Shown: positions 54,895-64,000 of the stretch, in pieces
Numbering within the stretch: position 1 is the first letter of the stretch
How the letters are laid out: each line of letters opens with the position of its first letter
DNA from: Lithobates sylvaticus
Taxonomy: Eukaryota > Chordata > Amphibia > Anura > Ranidae
Assembly: GCA_028564925.1 (NCBI GenBank)
Contig: CM053032.1
Location: forward strand, 121,105,490-121,169,489
DNA: 64,000 bases
Direction: 5' to 3'
The notes under the pieces: model-generated
Databases searched by the model: none
Seen by the model: only the letters and a program-made list of their open reading frames with translations
Told to the model about the DNA's origin: nothing
Position numbers and translations under genes: made by a program

Positions 54895-56379
54895 CATGAT
54901 ACATCGTCCAAACACTCCTGTCTTGCACTTTTTCTGTGGGTTCTGGTGCATTAGGCAGCTAAACCATGATATAATGCTACAATTCATTTATTTACAGTAG
55001 TTCAACTATTTATTATTATGTGAATCATATGTATACATGCTATAAGTAGGCTTCAATTAAGTACAAATTTGAATATCTATTACAATGTATATAGTGTATA
55101 TATAGTACATATATTTAAAAATCTTTGCATTGCATTGTACTTAACTATGTGTAGAGCTGCACTCAGCTGCTTTGTTATTGTACAGTAACAGTACATTCAT
55201 CAATGCGGTAACAATTTCAATTTATCTCTTGCAAAATAGCTGCAGGATAAAATGCCCTCAGGATTGTGGAAGACAAGCAGGATATTGACCTTGTTCTGCT
55301 GTGTTCCATAATACAATGCAAAAGCTTTATGACCATAAAACTTGTATAGGAACATTGTGCTGGTATTGAACACAGATTCCAATATATTATCAGAATATGC
55401 ATTAAAAAACCCTTACACAGCAGGTTACTTAACATAGGTAAAATTTCTACCATTATTGAGATTGAAATTCATAGAAAGGCTAAAACTTGCTAATTTGGCT
55501 CTTTTTAAGCTATTTTGGGATGCTGTGACATATTGCCATCGACATGACAGAATGCACACCGATATCAATAAAGGAAAAAGTGAAACCTGTATTTTTGAGG
55601 CAACACATAGACCTGTTTCAAGTTTCAATTAAAAAGTATTTATTAAAAAATTCATAAAAATAACTACATATGCATACAGTAAATACCCATAAAACAACAT
55701 GAAAATAAAACAACATGAGATGTCCTTTGTAAAAATGTTGGATACTACAGTAATATATAGCACCCATACACAAAGTTTATTATTTTGTCTCCATCCAGCT
55801 GTTGTATCATATATATCAGAACCATCATTTTGTGTATACATTTTTATAAATCAGCTGTTGGCATTGTGATCAAATGGGGATGACTTTACTAATTTCACAC
55901 TCTACTGACAAGACTTCATCAAGAGAATCATTGGAGGTGAAATCACATAATTTAATACATTGTGACTGTTTCTCAAACAAGCCTGACCCACCAGGCATAG
56001 CCAGATTATCCCTTATAACAGGCAGGCCCAGGGGTACTCATGGACCAAGTGGGAAAACACCTCTAGACATCCAGGACAGGGTGACTTACGGCCACAAGTT
56101 GGAGCCCCTCAATATGACACCTTCCAGCTTTGCTCACACCATGTCAAAAAAGCAAATGGGGCGTATCATGCTGTAGAATCACCACTTGAATAAAACTTGG
56201 GTAGAAAACCTTTTTCCACTATAGCCATTAGATGCTAGTTTACCTATTCACTAATATGCACACAGAGGTTACATAATCGTGTGGTATGAAGGGGGCCCCA
56301 CCCAGATCCCTTCCTGTGCCTCAGAGCCTCCGATTATACTTCTGATAAAGCAGAGTTAATGGTCTGCAAAACACATTTA
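54895..56379. other. No recognised repeat; one unexplained open frame
   Basis: AT-rich sequence to about 55,860. The frame at 55,874-56,176 is annotated separately. No repeat termini are seen, so part of this may be single-copy DNA. Confidence 0.4.
55874..56176 (+). CDS. Unrecognised 100-codon open frame, possible relic exon
   Basis: Starts Met-Gly-Met-Thr and ends HTMSKKQMGRIML. The middle is rich in Pro/Gly/Arg (ITGRPRGTHGPSGKTPLDI) and looks more protein-like than neighbouring frames: balanced composition and not derived from a simple repeat. I cannot name a family. There is no promoter or splice evidence, and the ATG is simply the first in frame. It may be part of an unidentified repeat or pseudogene, or chance. 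Confidence 0.15.
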   Translation: MGMTLLISHSTDKTSSRESLEVKSHNLIHCDCFSNKPDPPGIARLSLITGRPRGTHGPSGKTPLDIQDRVTYGHKLEPLNMTPSSFAHTMSKKQMGRIML

Positions 56380-56557
56380 GGTTGATTTACTAAAACTGGA
56401 GAGTACAAAATCTGATGCAGCTCTGCATAGAAACCAATCAGCTTCTAGATTTTGTTACCAAAGCTTAATTGATGAACAAGCTGAAGTTAGCAGCTGATTG
56501 ACTATCATGCACAGCTGCACCAGATTTTGCACTCTCCAGTTTTAGTAAAATCAACCC
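56380..56557. mobile_element. Short palindromic MITE (copy 2 of 2)
   Basis: 'ggttgatttactaaaactgg' at the left and its complement 'ccagttttagtaaaatcaac' at the right. The interior has the same blocks as 1,549-1,726 in reversed order: 'tctgcatagaaaccaatcag', 'catgcacagctgcaccag'. The ends are better preserved than in copy 1. Confidence 0.85.
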
Positions 56558-57138
56558 TATTGAGTGAAGTCATCCCTGTTTGATCGTGAAGGCAGCTGGA
56601 TGGAGACAAATGGGGAGGTCTAGCGAATGGGGGCTGTATATTGCTATAGCATGCAACAGTTATACATGGAAGAATATCCCATGTTTTTCATGGGTATTTT
56701 AAGCATGTGCAGAAATGTTTATGATTAATGTAATAAAAGCTTTTATTGAAACTTGAATACAGGGTCTATGTGGTGCCTCAAAAATCCAGTTTTCTCTTTT
56801 TTCCTTTATTGTTTTCATTAAGTTGGCACTGTCCATCACGATTAGAACTGCTGTATATGGGAATGTACTGTATATCAATATCTTTACAGCAAACCGCATA
56901 CTTCACAAATCCCAGCGATTTGACAGAAACTCATGGTAGCTGGGAACCCAAATCTCAGCCCTAGAGATCAGGAGATGATATACCTATAGGGAATGATCAG
57001 ATATCACCAGCCAAGGCTTTTCCAGGTGAGAATTGATTGGATATTTTGGAATACATTGTGTAACTTCTGAAGTTTGTGACCTCCTTTGTGCAGTGGGCTT
57101 CCCCTGCCACCTTGCATAGCCTAAACACAAATATTTAA
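56558..57138. other. No recognised feature
   Basis: Non-coding, nothing supported. Confidence 0.4.
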
Positions 57139-58918
57139 ATAGTTACATAGTTTCATAGTTAGTCTGGTTGAAAAAAGACACAAGTCCATCTAGTTCAATC
57201 AATTAAAGGAAAAACAATCATACAATATTAAATACACAATCCAATACCCACAGTTGATCAAAAGGAAGGCCATAAAACCCCAGCAAAGCATGATCCAATT
57301 TGCTCCAGGGGGCAATCGGATATTCCTTGGATCAACTTTACCTATAAATGATAGTATCCAGTTATATTATGTACATTTAGGAAAGAATCCAGGCCTTTTT
57401 TTTTTAAAGCAATCTACTGAGCTGGACAGAACCATCTAGTTGAGTCTATTCCAGGTTTTCACCTTACCAGATGTAGTGTGCCCCCTTGTCCTCTGTGATG
57501 ACCGTAAAGTGAATAACTCAACACCAAGTTCACTATATGGACCACTTAAATATTTATACATGGTGATCATATCCCCCTTAATCTCCTCTTTCCAAGAGAG
57601 AAAAAAAAAAAGTTCCTCAAATCTTTCTTCATAGCTGAGCTCCTCCATGCCTCTTATCAGTTTGGTTGCCCTTCTCTGCACTTTCTCCAGTTTCCCAATA
57701 TCCTTTTTGTGAGATGGTGCCCAAAGCTGAGCTGCATATCCCAGATGAGGTCTTAATAATGATTTGTACAGAGGTAAAATTATCTCTCTCTCTTTCTGCT
57801 GTCCATACCTCTCTTAACACAAGAAAAGGTTTAGCTATCTTTGAAAACTGCAACTTGGCATTGCATGCAATTATTAAGCTTATAATCTACCAGAACTAGG
57901 GATGAGCTGAACACCCCCCCGTTCGGCTCGCACCAGAACCCGCGAACGGACCTAAAGTCCGTGCGAGCTTTAGAACCCTATTAGTTTTAATGGATGCGAA
58001 CGTTCGAAATTAAAAGTGCTAATTTTAAAGGCTAATATGCATGTTAATGTCATAAAAAGTGTTTGGGGACCTGGGTCCTGCCCCAGGGGACATGTATCAA
58101 TGCAAAAAGAAGTTTTAAAAACGGCCGTTTTTTCAGGAGCAGTGATTTTAATAATGCTTAAATTGAAACAATAAAAGTGTAATATTCCTTTAAATTTCGT
58201 ACCTGGGGGGTGTCTATAGTATGCATGTGAAGGGGCGCATGTTTCCCGTGTTTAGAACTGTCTCTGCAAAAAGTGTCATTTTTGAAAGTAAAAAAGCTAT
58301 TTAAAATCACTCGCGGCTAATGTGTATTGACGGCTCCCGTAATACAGAGAACAGTCATTCATTAAAACTCATTCATAAAAAAAAAGTCACTGATAAAAAA
58401 TAAAAAAAATGAAAAAAAAAAAGCATAGGGGTTCCCCCAAATTCAATAACCAGGCCCTTTCAGGTCTGGGATGGATTTTAAGGGGAACCCCAGCCAAAAA
58501 AAAAAAAAAATGGCGTAGGGTCCCCCTCAAAATCCATACCAGACCCTTATCCGAGCACGCAACCTGGCAGGCCGCAGGAAAAGAGGGGGGACGAGAGCGG
58601 CCCCCCCTCCCGCCTGAACCATACCAGGCCACATGCCCTCAACATTGGGAGGATGCTTTGGGGGTCTAAGACCCCTAAAGCACCTTGTCCCCATGTTGAT
58701 GAGGACAAGGGCCTCTTCCCCACAACCCTGGCCATTGGTTGTGGGGGTCTGCGGGCGGGGGGCTTATCGGAATCTGGAAGCCCCCTTTAACAAGGGGACC
58801 CCCAGATCCCGGCCCCCCCCTGTGTGAAATGGTAAGGGGGTACAAAAGTACCCCTACCATTTCACCAAAAAAGTGGCAAAAATTGTAAAAATGACAGGAG
58901 ACGGTCTTTGACAATTCC

Positions 58919-59171
58919 TTTATTAAAATCTTCTTTCTTCTTTCTTCATCCTTCGGTTTCTTCATCTTCTCCTTCCGTCATCTTCTTCCATCTTCTTCCA
59001 TCTTCTTCTTCCTCCGCTCCGCTTCTTCTTGCGCTGGTCTTCTCGTCCTTCTCGTCCGGCATCTTCTTCCGTCGGCGTCGGTGTCGGTGTCTCTGTCTCT
59101 TCTTGGGCCGCTCCGCGCAATGGGAGGCTCCCGCTGTGTGAGGCTCCGCTCCGTCTGACAGGTCTTTTATA
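58919..59171 (-). promoter_or_regulatory. Left-arm TATA box and poly(A) signal, copy B
   Basis: Read on the minus strand, TATAAAAG is at 59,164-59,171 and AATAAA at 58,919-58,924, about 240 bp downstream. It mirrors the right arm. The interval is rich in CTTCTTC on the plus strand. Confidence 0.45.
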
Positions 59172-59285
59172 ACGGAGGGCACCTGGTGACCCCGCCCCCC
59201 TCTGACGTCATGGGGAAAGCCATCATGGAATTCCCCATGACGTCCCCGTGCGTCAGAGGGGGCGGGGTCACCAGGTGCCCTCCGT

Positions 59286-59525
59286 TATAAAAGACCTGTC
59301 AGACGGAGCGGAGCCTCACACAGCGGGAGCATCCCATTGCGCGGAGCGGCCCACGAAGAGACACCGACACCGACGCCGACGGAAGAAGATGCCGGACGAG
59401 AAGGACGAGAAGACCAGCGCAAGAAGAAGCGGATCGGAGGAAGAAGAAGATGGAAGAAGATGAAGAAGGAAGGAGAAGATGAAGAAACCGAAGGATGAAG
59501 AAAGAAGAAAGAAGATTTTAATAAA
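59286..59525 (+). promoter_or_regulatory. Right-arm TATA box and poly(A) signal, copy B
   Basis: TATAAAAG at 59,286-59,293 and AATAAA at 59,520-59,525, followed by 'ggaattgtcaaag'. Between them a purine-rich GAAGAAGATG tract could encode a Lys/Glu/Asp-rich peptide (MPDEKDEKTSARRSG), but stop positions differ between arms. Confidence 0.45.
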
Positions 59526-61035
59526 GGAATTGTCAAAGACCGTCTCCTGTCATTTTTACCATTTTTGCCACTTTTTTGGTGAAATGGTAGGGGTACTTTT
59601 GTACCCCCTTACCATTTCACACAGGGGGGGCCGGGATCTGGGGGTCCCCTTGTTAAAGGGGGCTTCAAGATTCCGATAAGGCCCCCACAACCAATGGCCA
59701 GGGTTGTGGGGAAGAGGCCCTTGTCCTCATCAACATGGGGACAAGGTGCTTTGGGGGTCTTAGACCCCCAAAGCATCCTCCCAATGTTGAGGGCATGTGG
59801 CCTGGTACGGTTTAGGCGGGAGGGGGGGGGGGGCGCTCTCGTCCCCCCCTCTTTTCCTGCGGCCTGCCAGGTTGCGTGCTCGGATAAGGGTCTGGTATGG
59901 ATTTTGAGGGGGACCCCACGCCATTTTTTTTTGGCTAGGGTTCCCCTTAAAATCCATACCAGACCTCAAGGGTCTGGTATGGATTTTGAGGGGTACCCTA
60001 CGCCATTTTTTTTTTTTTTTTGGCTGGGGTTCCCCTTAATATCCATCCCAGACCTGAAGGGCCTGGTTATTGAATTAGGGGGGACCCCTACGCTTTTTTT
60101 TTTGTTTTTTATTAATGAATGACAGTTCTCTGTGTTACAGGAGCCATCAATTCATTAGCCGCGAGTGCTTTTAAATAGCTTTTTTCCTGCAAAAATGACA
60201 CTTTTTTGCAGGGAAAGTTCTAAGCACAGGAAACCTGCCCCCCTTCACAGGCAACCTATAGACACCCCCCAGATGTGATACTGCAATGCTGTTCTAAAAG
60301 CACGCACACACATATCCCCAGAAATAGAGCACATATTGTCAGCAGCACACTGACATGCTGACACTGACTGAAACATAATATGCGAGGCCGCCGGCGCGGC
60401 GGCCTCTTATACCGTGGGGCGTGTACTAAAGCCCCTGAGCTATAATTGGCTACAGGCATCCTGCCTGTAGCCAATTATGGCTCTCCTCGCTGCCGGCGCT
60501 GTGATTGGCCAAGCATGCGGGGTCACAGTGCATGCTTGGCCAATCATCAGCCAGCATTGCACTGCGACTAGCGCAATGCATTGCGGGGCCGCTCGCATCA
60601 CACGAATTTGATGCGAGCGGCCCCAATAGTTCTGGGCTTGCCGAGCTAGCGAACGCCCGGTGCTCGATTCGAACATGGGTTCGAATCGAACAACGGGCCC
60701 ATCCCTAACCAGAACATCTAGATCGTTCTACACCATTGATTCCCCCAATTGTACTCCCCCTAATATGTATGATGCATGCATATTCTTAGCCCCCAAGTGC
60801 ATAACTTTACATTTACTGTCCATACCTCTCTTATTACAAGAAAGTATTTTGCTAGCTTTGAAAACTGCAACTTGGCATTGCATGCTATTATTAAACTTAA
60901 GATCTACCAGAACACCCAGATCGTTCTAAGCCATTGATTCCCCCAGTTGTATTCCCCCTAATATGTATGATGCATGCATATTCTTAGCCCCCAAGTGCAT
61001 AACTTTACATTTATCAATATTAAACCCTTTTGCCA

Positions 61036-61167
61036 CAAATGATGAATGCACGATGCAACTGTTTGGTTAACGACTGGACATCTGTCATAGATAATGCAAA
61101 AACAGGTGCACATGTCCCTTTAAAACAACATTGCAAATTAATAAATAATACAAATGTGCATGTATCG
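61036..61167. other. No recognised feature
   Basis: Short AT-rich spacer between CR1 and the next element. No gene. Confidence 0.4.
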
Positions 61168-61175
61168 TTTAAACA

Positions 61176-61852
61176 AGCAGTTCACAACCTTTACAGCAGT
61201 GGGGGAGGGCTATTCAGGGGCTGTCCTCAGCCCCCCTTTACAGCACGGTCCCCCTTTACATTACAGTGCCCCTTTCCAGTGCAGTCCTCTTTACATCACA
61301 GTGCCCCTTTAGTTTAATGTAACAGGGACTACTCTGTAAAAGGGGCACTTTAATGTAAAGGGGGGCTGTGATATAAAGGGGGAACACTAATGTAAAGGGG
61401 ACTGCTCTGTAAGGGGGTACTGTAACGATTACAGTTCAGTCCCCTTTATATTACAGTGCCCCTAGCAATCACAGCCTTCTCCATAACAGTGCCCCTGCAG
61501 TCTGCCCCCCCCCCCCCTCTCTAACATGATACTTCCCCATTCTAATCTCTGCCTCCCCTGCACAGGACTCCTACCTTTAGCAGGGCAGAGGCTGTGATCA
61601 GTCCGTGTGTTCTCTCCGGGCTCCCCTGCCCTCCCGACGATGTCATATTATCAGCAAGGCAGGGGACAGGAGGAACTCTCCATTCCGATGTGCAGCTTCT
61701 CCTGCCCTGCTGATTGGATGACATTGTCAACCAAGTGGGCGGAAGAGCCAGTAAAGAATACACAGGCATCACTGCACAGCAGGAGGCGAGCGGAACCGCA
61801 GTCTGTGATAGCCCTGTGTGGACCACGGTTGCCACTCATTGGGGACCCCTGC
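61176..61852. mobile_element. hAT-type element with 8-bp target duplication
   Basis: TTTAAACA is duplicated at 61,168-61,175 and 61,853-61,860. The left end is AGCAGTTCACAACC and the right end reversed is GCAGGGGTCCCCAATGAG, the 'caggggt-cccaa' style of hAT ends. The body has a series of 'cagtgcccctttacat'-like words in both orientations (61,240-61,420) and a C run at 61,506-61,519. Non-coding. Confidence 0.75.
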
Positions 61853-61860
61853 TTTAAACA

Positions 61861-62588
61861 ATACAAATAAAGTGCACTTGTTAGACATCAGCAACCATAT
61901 ACACCCCAATATAAAAGTGCACATCCCTTTAAATGCAAAGAGCAAATGAATAAAGTGTCTGAAAAAATTACAGGGTTTAAAGTGCAACCATATATGCATA
62001 TAAAATATCCCAATTCACATATATATACAAAATGTTCCAATACACATTACAACGTGTGATAAAAAATGCTTGTAGTGCTGATCCAAATTGAAATGAAAGT
62101 GCTCCAGAGCTTAGGTGCTCACCCACATGCAAAGTTGCTTATCAGATGTAAATATTACAAAAAGAGATCATATGGGCATTATCTGCAGCATAGCTGGTAA
62201 CCTTAATCTCTAGCTGATGCAAAGTAAAGCGAATCGAATGGTTGACTTCACAGTTCACACCATCATATAAATATTTAGGATCAAGCACCTTGCCTTTAAC
62301 CAACTCTCAGCAGTGGCATTACAACAGCAGCCTCATTGTGTAGTAATTAAAAACAAATGTAAAGACATAAAAGTATTACACTTACAGAATATGCAATGAA
62401 ACAAGTGGCATGTACAGATTCAGGCAGCACCACGGGACCCACTGGTGTGCAGGATGACGTTACAGGAACAGCTCCGCCTGACACATTTTCTCTGAACAGG
62501 CATCATCAGGAAAGGAGGCTGTCCTGGGACGTGTAAAGCAATGTTAATATAACCTGAGGTGCATTGGAGCAAACTGCTGACCATCAAT
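61861..62588. other. No gene recognised
   Basis: AT-rich with repeated 'acaaatgtgca', 'aaagtgca' and 'ttccaatacacat' words. 'ctgacacattttctctgaac' and 'aggcatcatcagga' at 62,479-62,512 faintly recall a hammerhead-like minus-strand core, but the match is too weak to call. Confidence 0.35.
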
Positions 62589-62592
62589 TTAA

Positions 62593-63572
62593 CCCTTTCC
62601 CGCCGAGCGTACGCAGATGTGCGCACTCGGCTTTTGGGGGTTATACCGGGATGATGCCCGCAGCTGCAGGCATCATCCCAGTACCGTTGTTAAGAGCGGG
62701 CGATTGGCTATCCAGGTATAACAACCGATGTGGCTAAAAGCCGCTCGGCTGTTATACCGGAAGAGCGTGAGGGGACGCCCCCCCTCCCGCCGACTCACGC
62801 CGCTCTTACCGGGCCTCCCGTTCCATCGGGAGGCCCGATCGAACATCCGATGATTCCGGTGGCTAGTGACAGACTGGAACGAAGCCGGAAACAGCTTGGT
62901 TCCAGTCTCCTGGATGTAAACAGGGAAGCGACGTCACAACGTCACTTCCTGTTTACTCGGCTGCCAATGGCGCCAGATTTAAAAAAATATACAGTATTCA
63001 GCTACACCATTTTCAGTGATCTGAATACTTTGAAGTGCAAGGAGGGATTTGGGGTCTTTTAGATGTTTACATTCCTTGTGACAGCAATAAAAGTGATCAA
63101 ATTTAATGTTTTATTTTTTTTTAAAACACAATTTAATTATCTAAAATTAAATAAAATAAATAAGAAAAAATATATATATTTTTTAAAGCGCCCCCTTCCC
63201 CGTGAGCTTGCGCAGCAAAGAAAACGCATATGGAAGTCACGCCTATGTAAACAGTGTTCAAATCACACATGAGTTATATCTGCGATCGTCAGAGTGAGAG
63301 CAATATTTCTAGCACTATACCTCCTCCGTAACTCTAACTTGGTAACCGTAAAACATTTTTACAGCGTCACCTATGGAGATTTTTAGGTACCATAGTTTGT
63401 CGCCATTCCACGAGTGTGTGCAATTATAAAGCGTGACATGTTTGGTATCTATTTACTCGGCGTAACATCATCTTTCACATTATACAAAAAAATTGGGCTA
63501 ACTTCACTGTTTTTTTTTTTTTTTTAATTCATGAAAGTATATTTTTCCCAAAAGGTTTCTCTAGATTCTCTG

Positions 63573-63628
<56 letters not shown>

Positions 63629-63717
63629 GTTTGGGGTTCTAAGTAATTCTCTAGCAAAAAATATAGATTTTAACTTGTAAACCCCAAATGTCAGAAATAG
63701 GCATAATCATGAAAGGG
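62593..63717. mobile_element. TTAA-bounded DNA element, CCCTTTC ends (piggyBac-like, family B)
   Basis: TTAA at 62,589-62,592 and 63,718-63,721. Ends CCCTTTCCCGCCG and GAAAGGG. The CCC-starting terminus with TTAA target is typical of piggyBac. The GC-rich left part has palindromes ('gatgatgcccgcagctgcaggcatcatc' region, 62,650; 'gggcctcccgttccatcgggaggccc', 62,812). The right part is AT-rich with a (TA)n run at 63,579-63,626. No transposase. Confidence 0.85.
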
Positions 63718-63721
63718 TTAA

Positions 63722-64000
63722 ATAACAAACCATACATTAATTCCTCAGATTCGGGACAAATCATCATAAAAGAAAATACAATGCCAAAAAAAGGGAGTTT
63801 TAAAATTTGATAAAAAAACATAATTTACTATTGAAAGGTAAAACTATGTATAAAACATTAAAAATAAGCAGTATTAATGAAAACTAAAAAAATCTAAAAT
63901 CTAAAAGGCAGGACAGTATCGAACATCAACTGTTATTATTATAACAGTTGATGTCCAAATCCACATGAAGCTCCATTGGGACGAATGTTTTGAGATCGAA
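63722..64000. other. No recognised feature
   Basis: AT-rich end of the window. A short hairpin 'tcaactgttattattataacagttga' lies at 63,926-63,952. Confidence 0.4.

Larger units (their letters stand above)
57897..60707. mobile_element. Giant foldback hAT element (copy B), 2.81 kb
   Basis: Starts TAGGGATGAGCTGAACACC and ends, reversed, TAGGGATGGGCCCGTTG. The exact 8-mer ACCAGAAC is duplicated at 57,889-57,896 and 60,708-60,715. Arms are inverted around a centre near 59,220: 'ggcaggccgcaggaaaagag' (58,567) pairs with its complement at 59,850, and 'ccatttcac' blocks at 58,830 with 59,590. A 0.6 kb right part (60,250-60,700) has no left partner. A Lys/Glu/Arg-rich frame crosses the centre on each strand, but it is not shared with copy A. 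Non-autonomous. Confidence 0.92.
57139..61035 (-). mobile_element. CR1 LINE fragment, internally duplicated and split by foldback copy B
   Basis: The minus-strand CR1 3' end (tail 'tagttacatagtttcatag' at 57,139) runs to the EKDLGVLV region. The coding block [20 protein letters not shown] lies at 57,681-57,620. At 57,896 the foldback element interrupts, and CR1 resumes at 60,708. A unit of about 200 bp, from 'tgtccatacctctctta' (57,800) to 'aactttacatttac' (60,819), is repeated in tandem from 60,820 to about 61,015. The second unit lacks the insertion. Dead copy with indels. Confidence 0.88.

Noticed and set aside
59248-59463. Lys/Arg/Glu-rich gene in foldback copy B
   Set aside because: Mirror-image frames exist on both strands of a palindrome and the frame is not kept in copy A. 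It arises from a GAAGAAGAT-rich tract.
1-64000. CRISPR arrays, bacterial operons, rRNA or phage genes
   Set aside because: No spaced direct repeats or prokaryotic gene density. All repeat arrays are contiguous minisatellites or microsatellites, and the sequence is clearly animal nuclear DNA.

Overview
This 64 kb window is vertebrate, most likely anuran, genomic DNA. Three things suggest this. Non-LTR retrotransposon coding remains (CR1, L1) are typical of vertebrates. There are many piggyBac/Kolobok-like elements bounded by TTAA, and several look like repeat families I associate with true frogs (Ranidae). There is also a tRNA-headed SINE with a CR1-type tail. The species assignment is inference, because no database was searched. 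I found no intact host protein-coding gene, tRNA or rRNA, so the window reads as intergenic or deep intronic sequence. The only recognisable host-gene sequence is a decayed, intron-less ENOPH1-like fragment near 46.2-46.6 kb on the minus strand.

Layout. 0-13 kb: an L1 3' fragment; a 1.5 kb hAT-type element with perfect 8-bp target duplications and Tc1 debris inside; TTAA-bounded elements; a pogo-like MITE; a small hAT MITE; and a long TA tract. 13-24 kb: a further TTAA element; a retroelement-like stretch with a hammerhead-like motif; a second, short member of the hAT family at 4 kb; a CR1 fragment; a SINE; and a 1.7 kb palindrome (Penelope-like by inference) carrying two identical, oppositely oriented 40-nt hammerhead-like folds. 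24-33 kb: two more palindromic Penelope-like insertions, TTAA elements and a solo gypsy-type LTR. 34-41 kb: two L1 fragments in opposite orientation, the first interrupted by two DNA elements and a minisatellite, then a CR1 fragment split by a TTAA element.

41.6-45.4 kb: a nested stack. An outer hAT element (8-bp target duplication, BED-finger remnant) contains a palindromic element, which contains a long CR1 copy. 46-52 kb: the ENOPH1 relic, minisatellites and MITEs. 52.2-54.9 kb and 57.9-60.7 kb: two giant foldback hAT elements with perfect 8-bp target duplications, each with outward-facing TATA boxes and polyadenylation signals placed symmetrically about the centre. 61-64 kb: a hAT MITE and a CCCTTT-type TTAA element.

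The elements record their order of insertion. Several are nested, and in three places a duplicated or mirrored copy preserves the empty site. Nothing here is clearly a new functional system. The best leads are the hammerhead-bearing palindromes, the foldback hAT elements with built-in divergent promoter and poly(A) pairs and a BED-encoding relative 7 kb away, and two short unexplained open frames at 34.2 and 55.9 kb.
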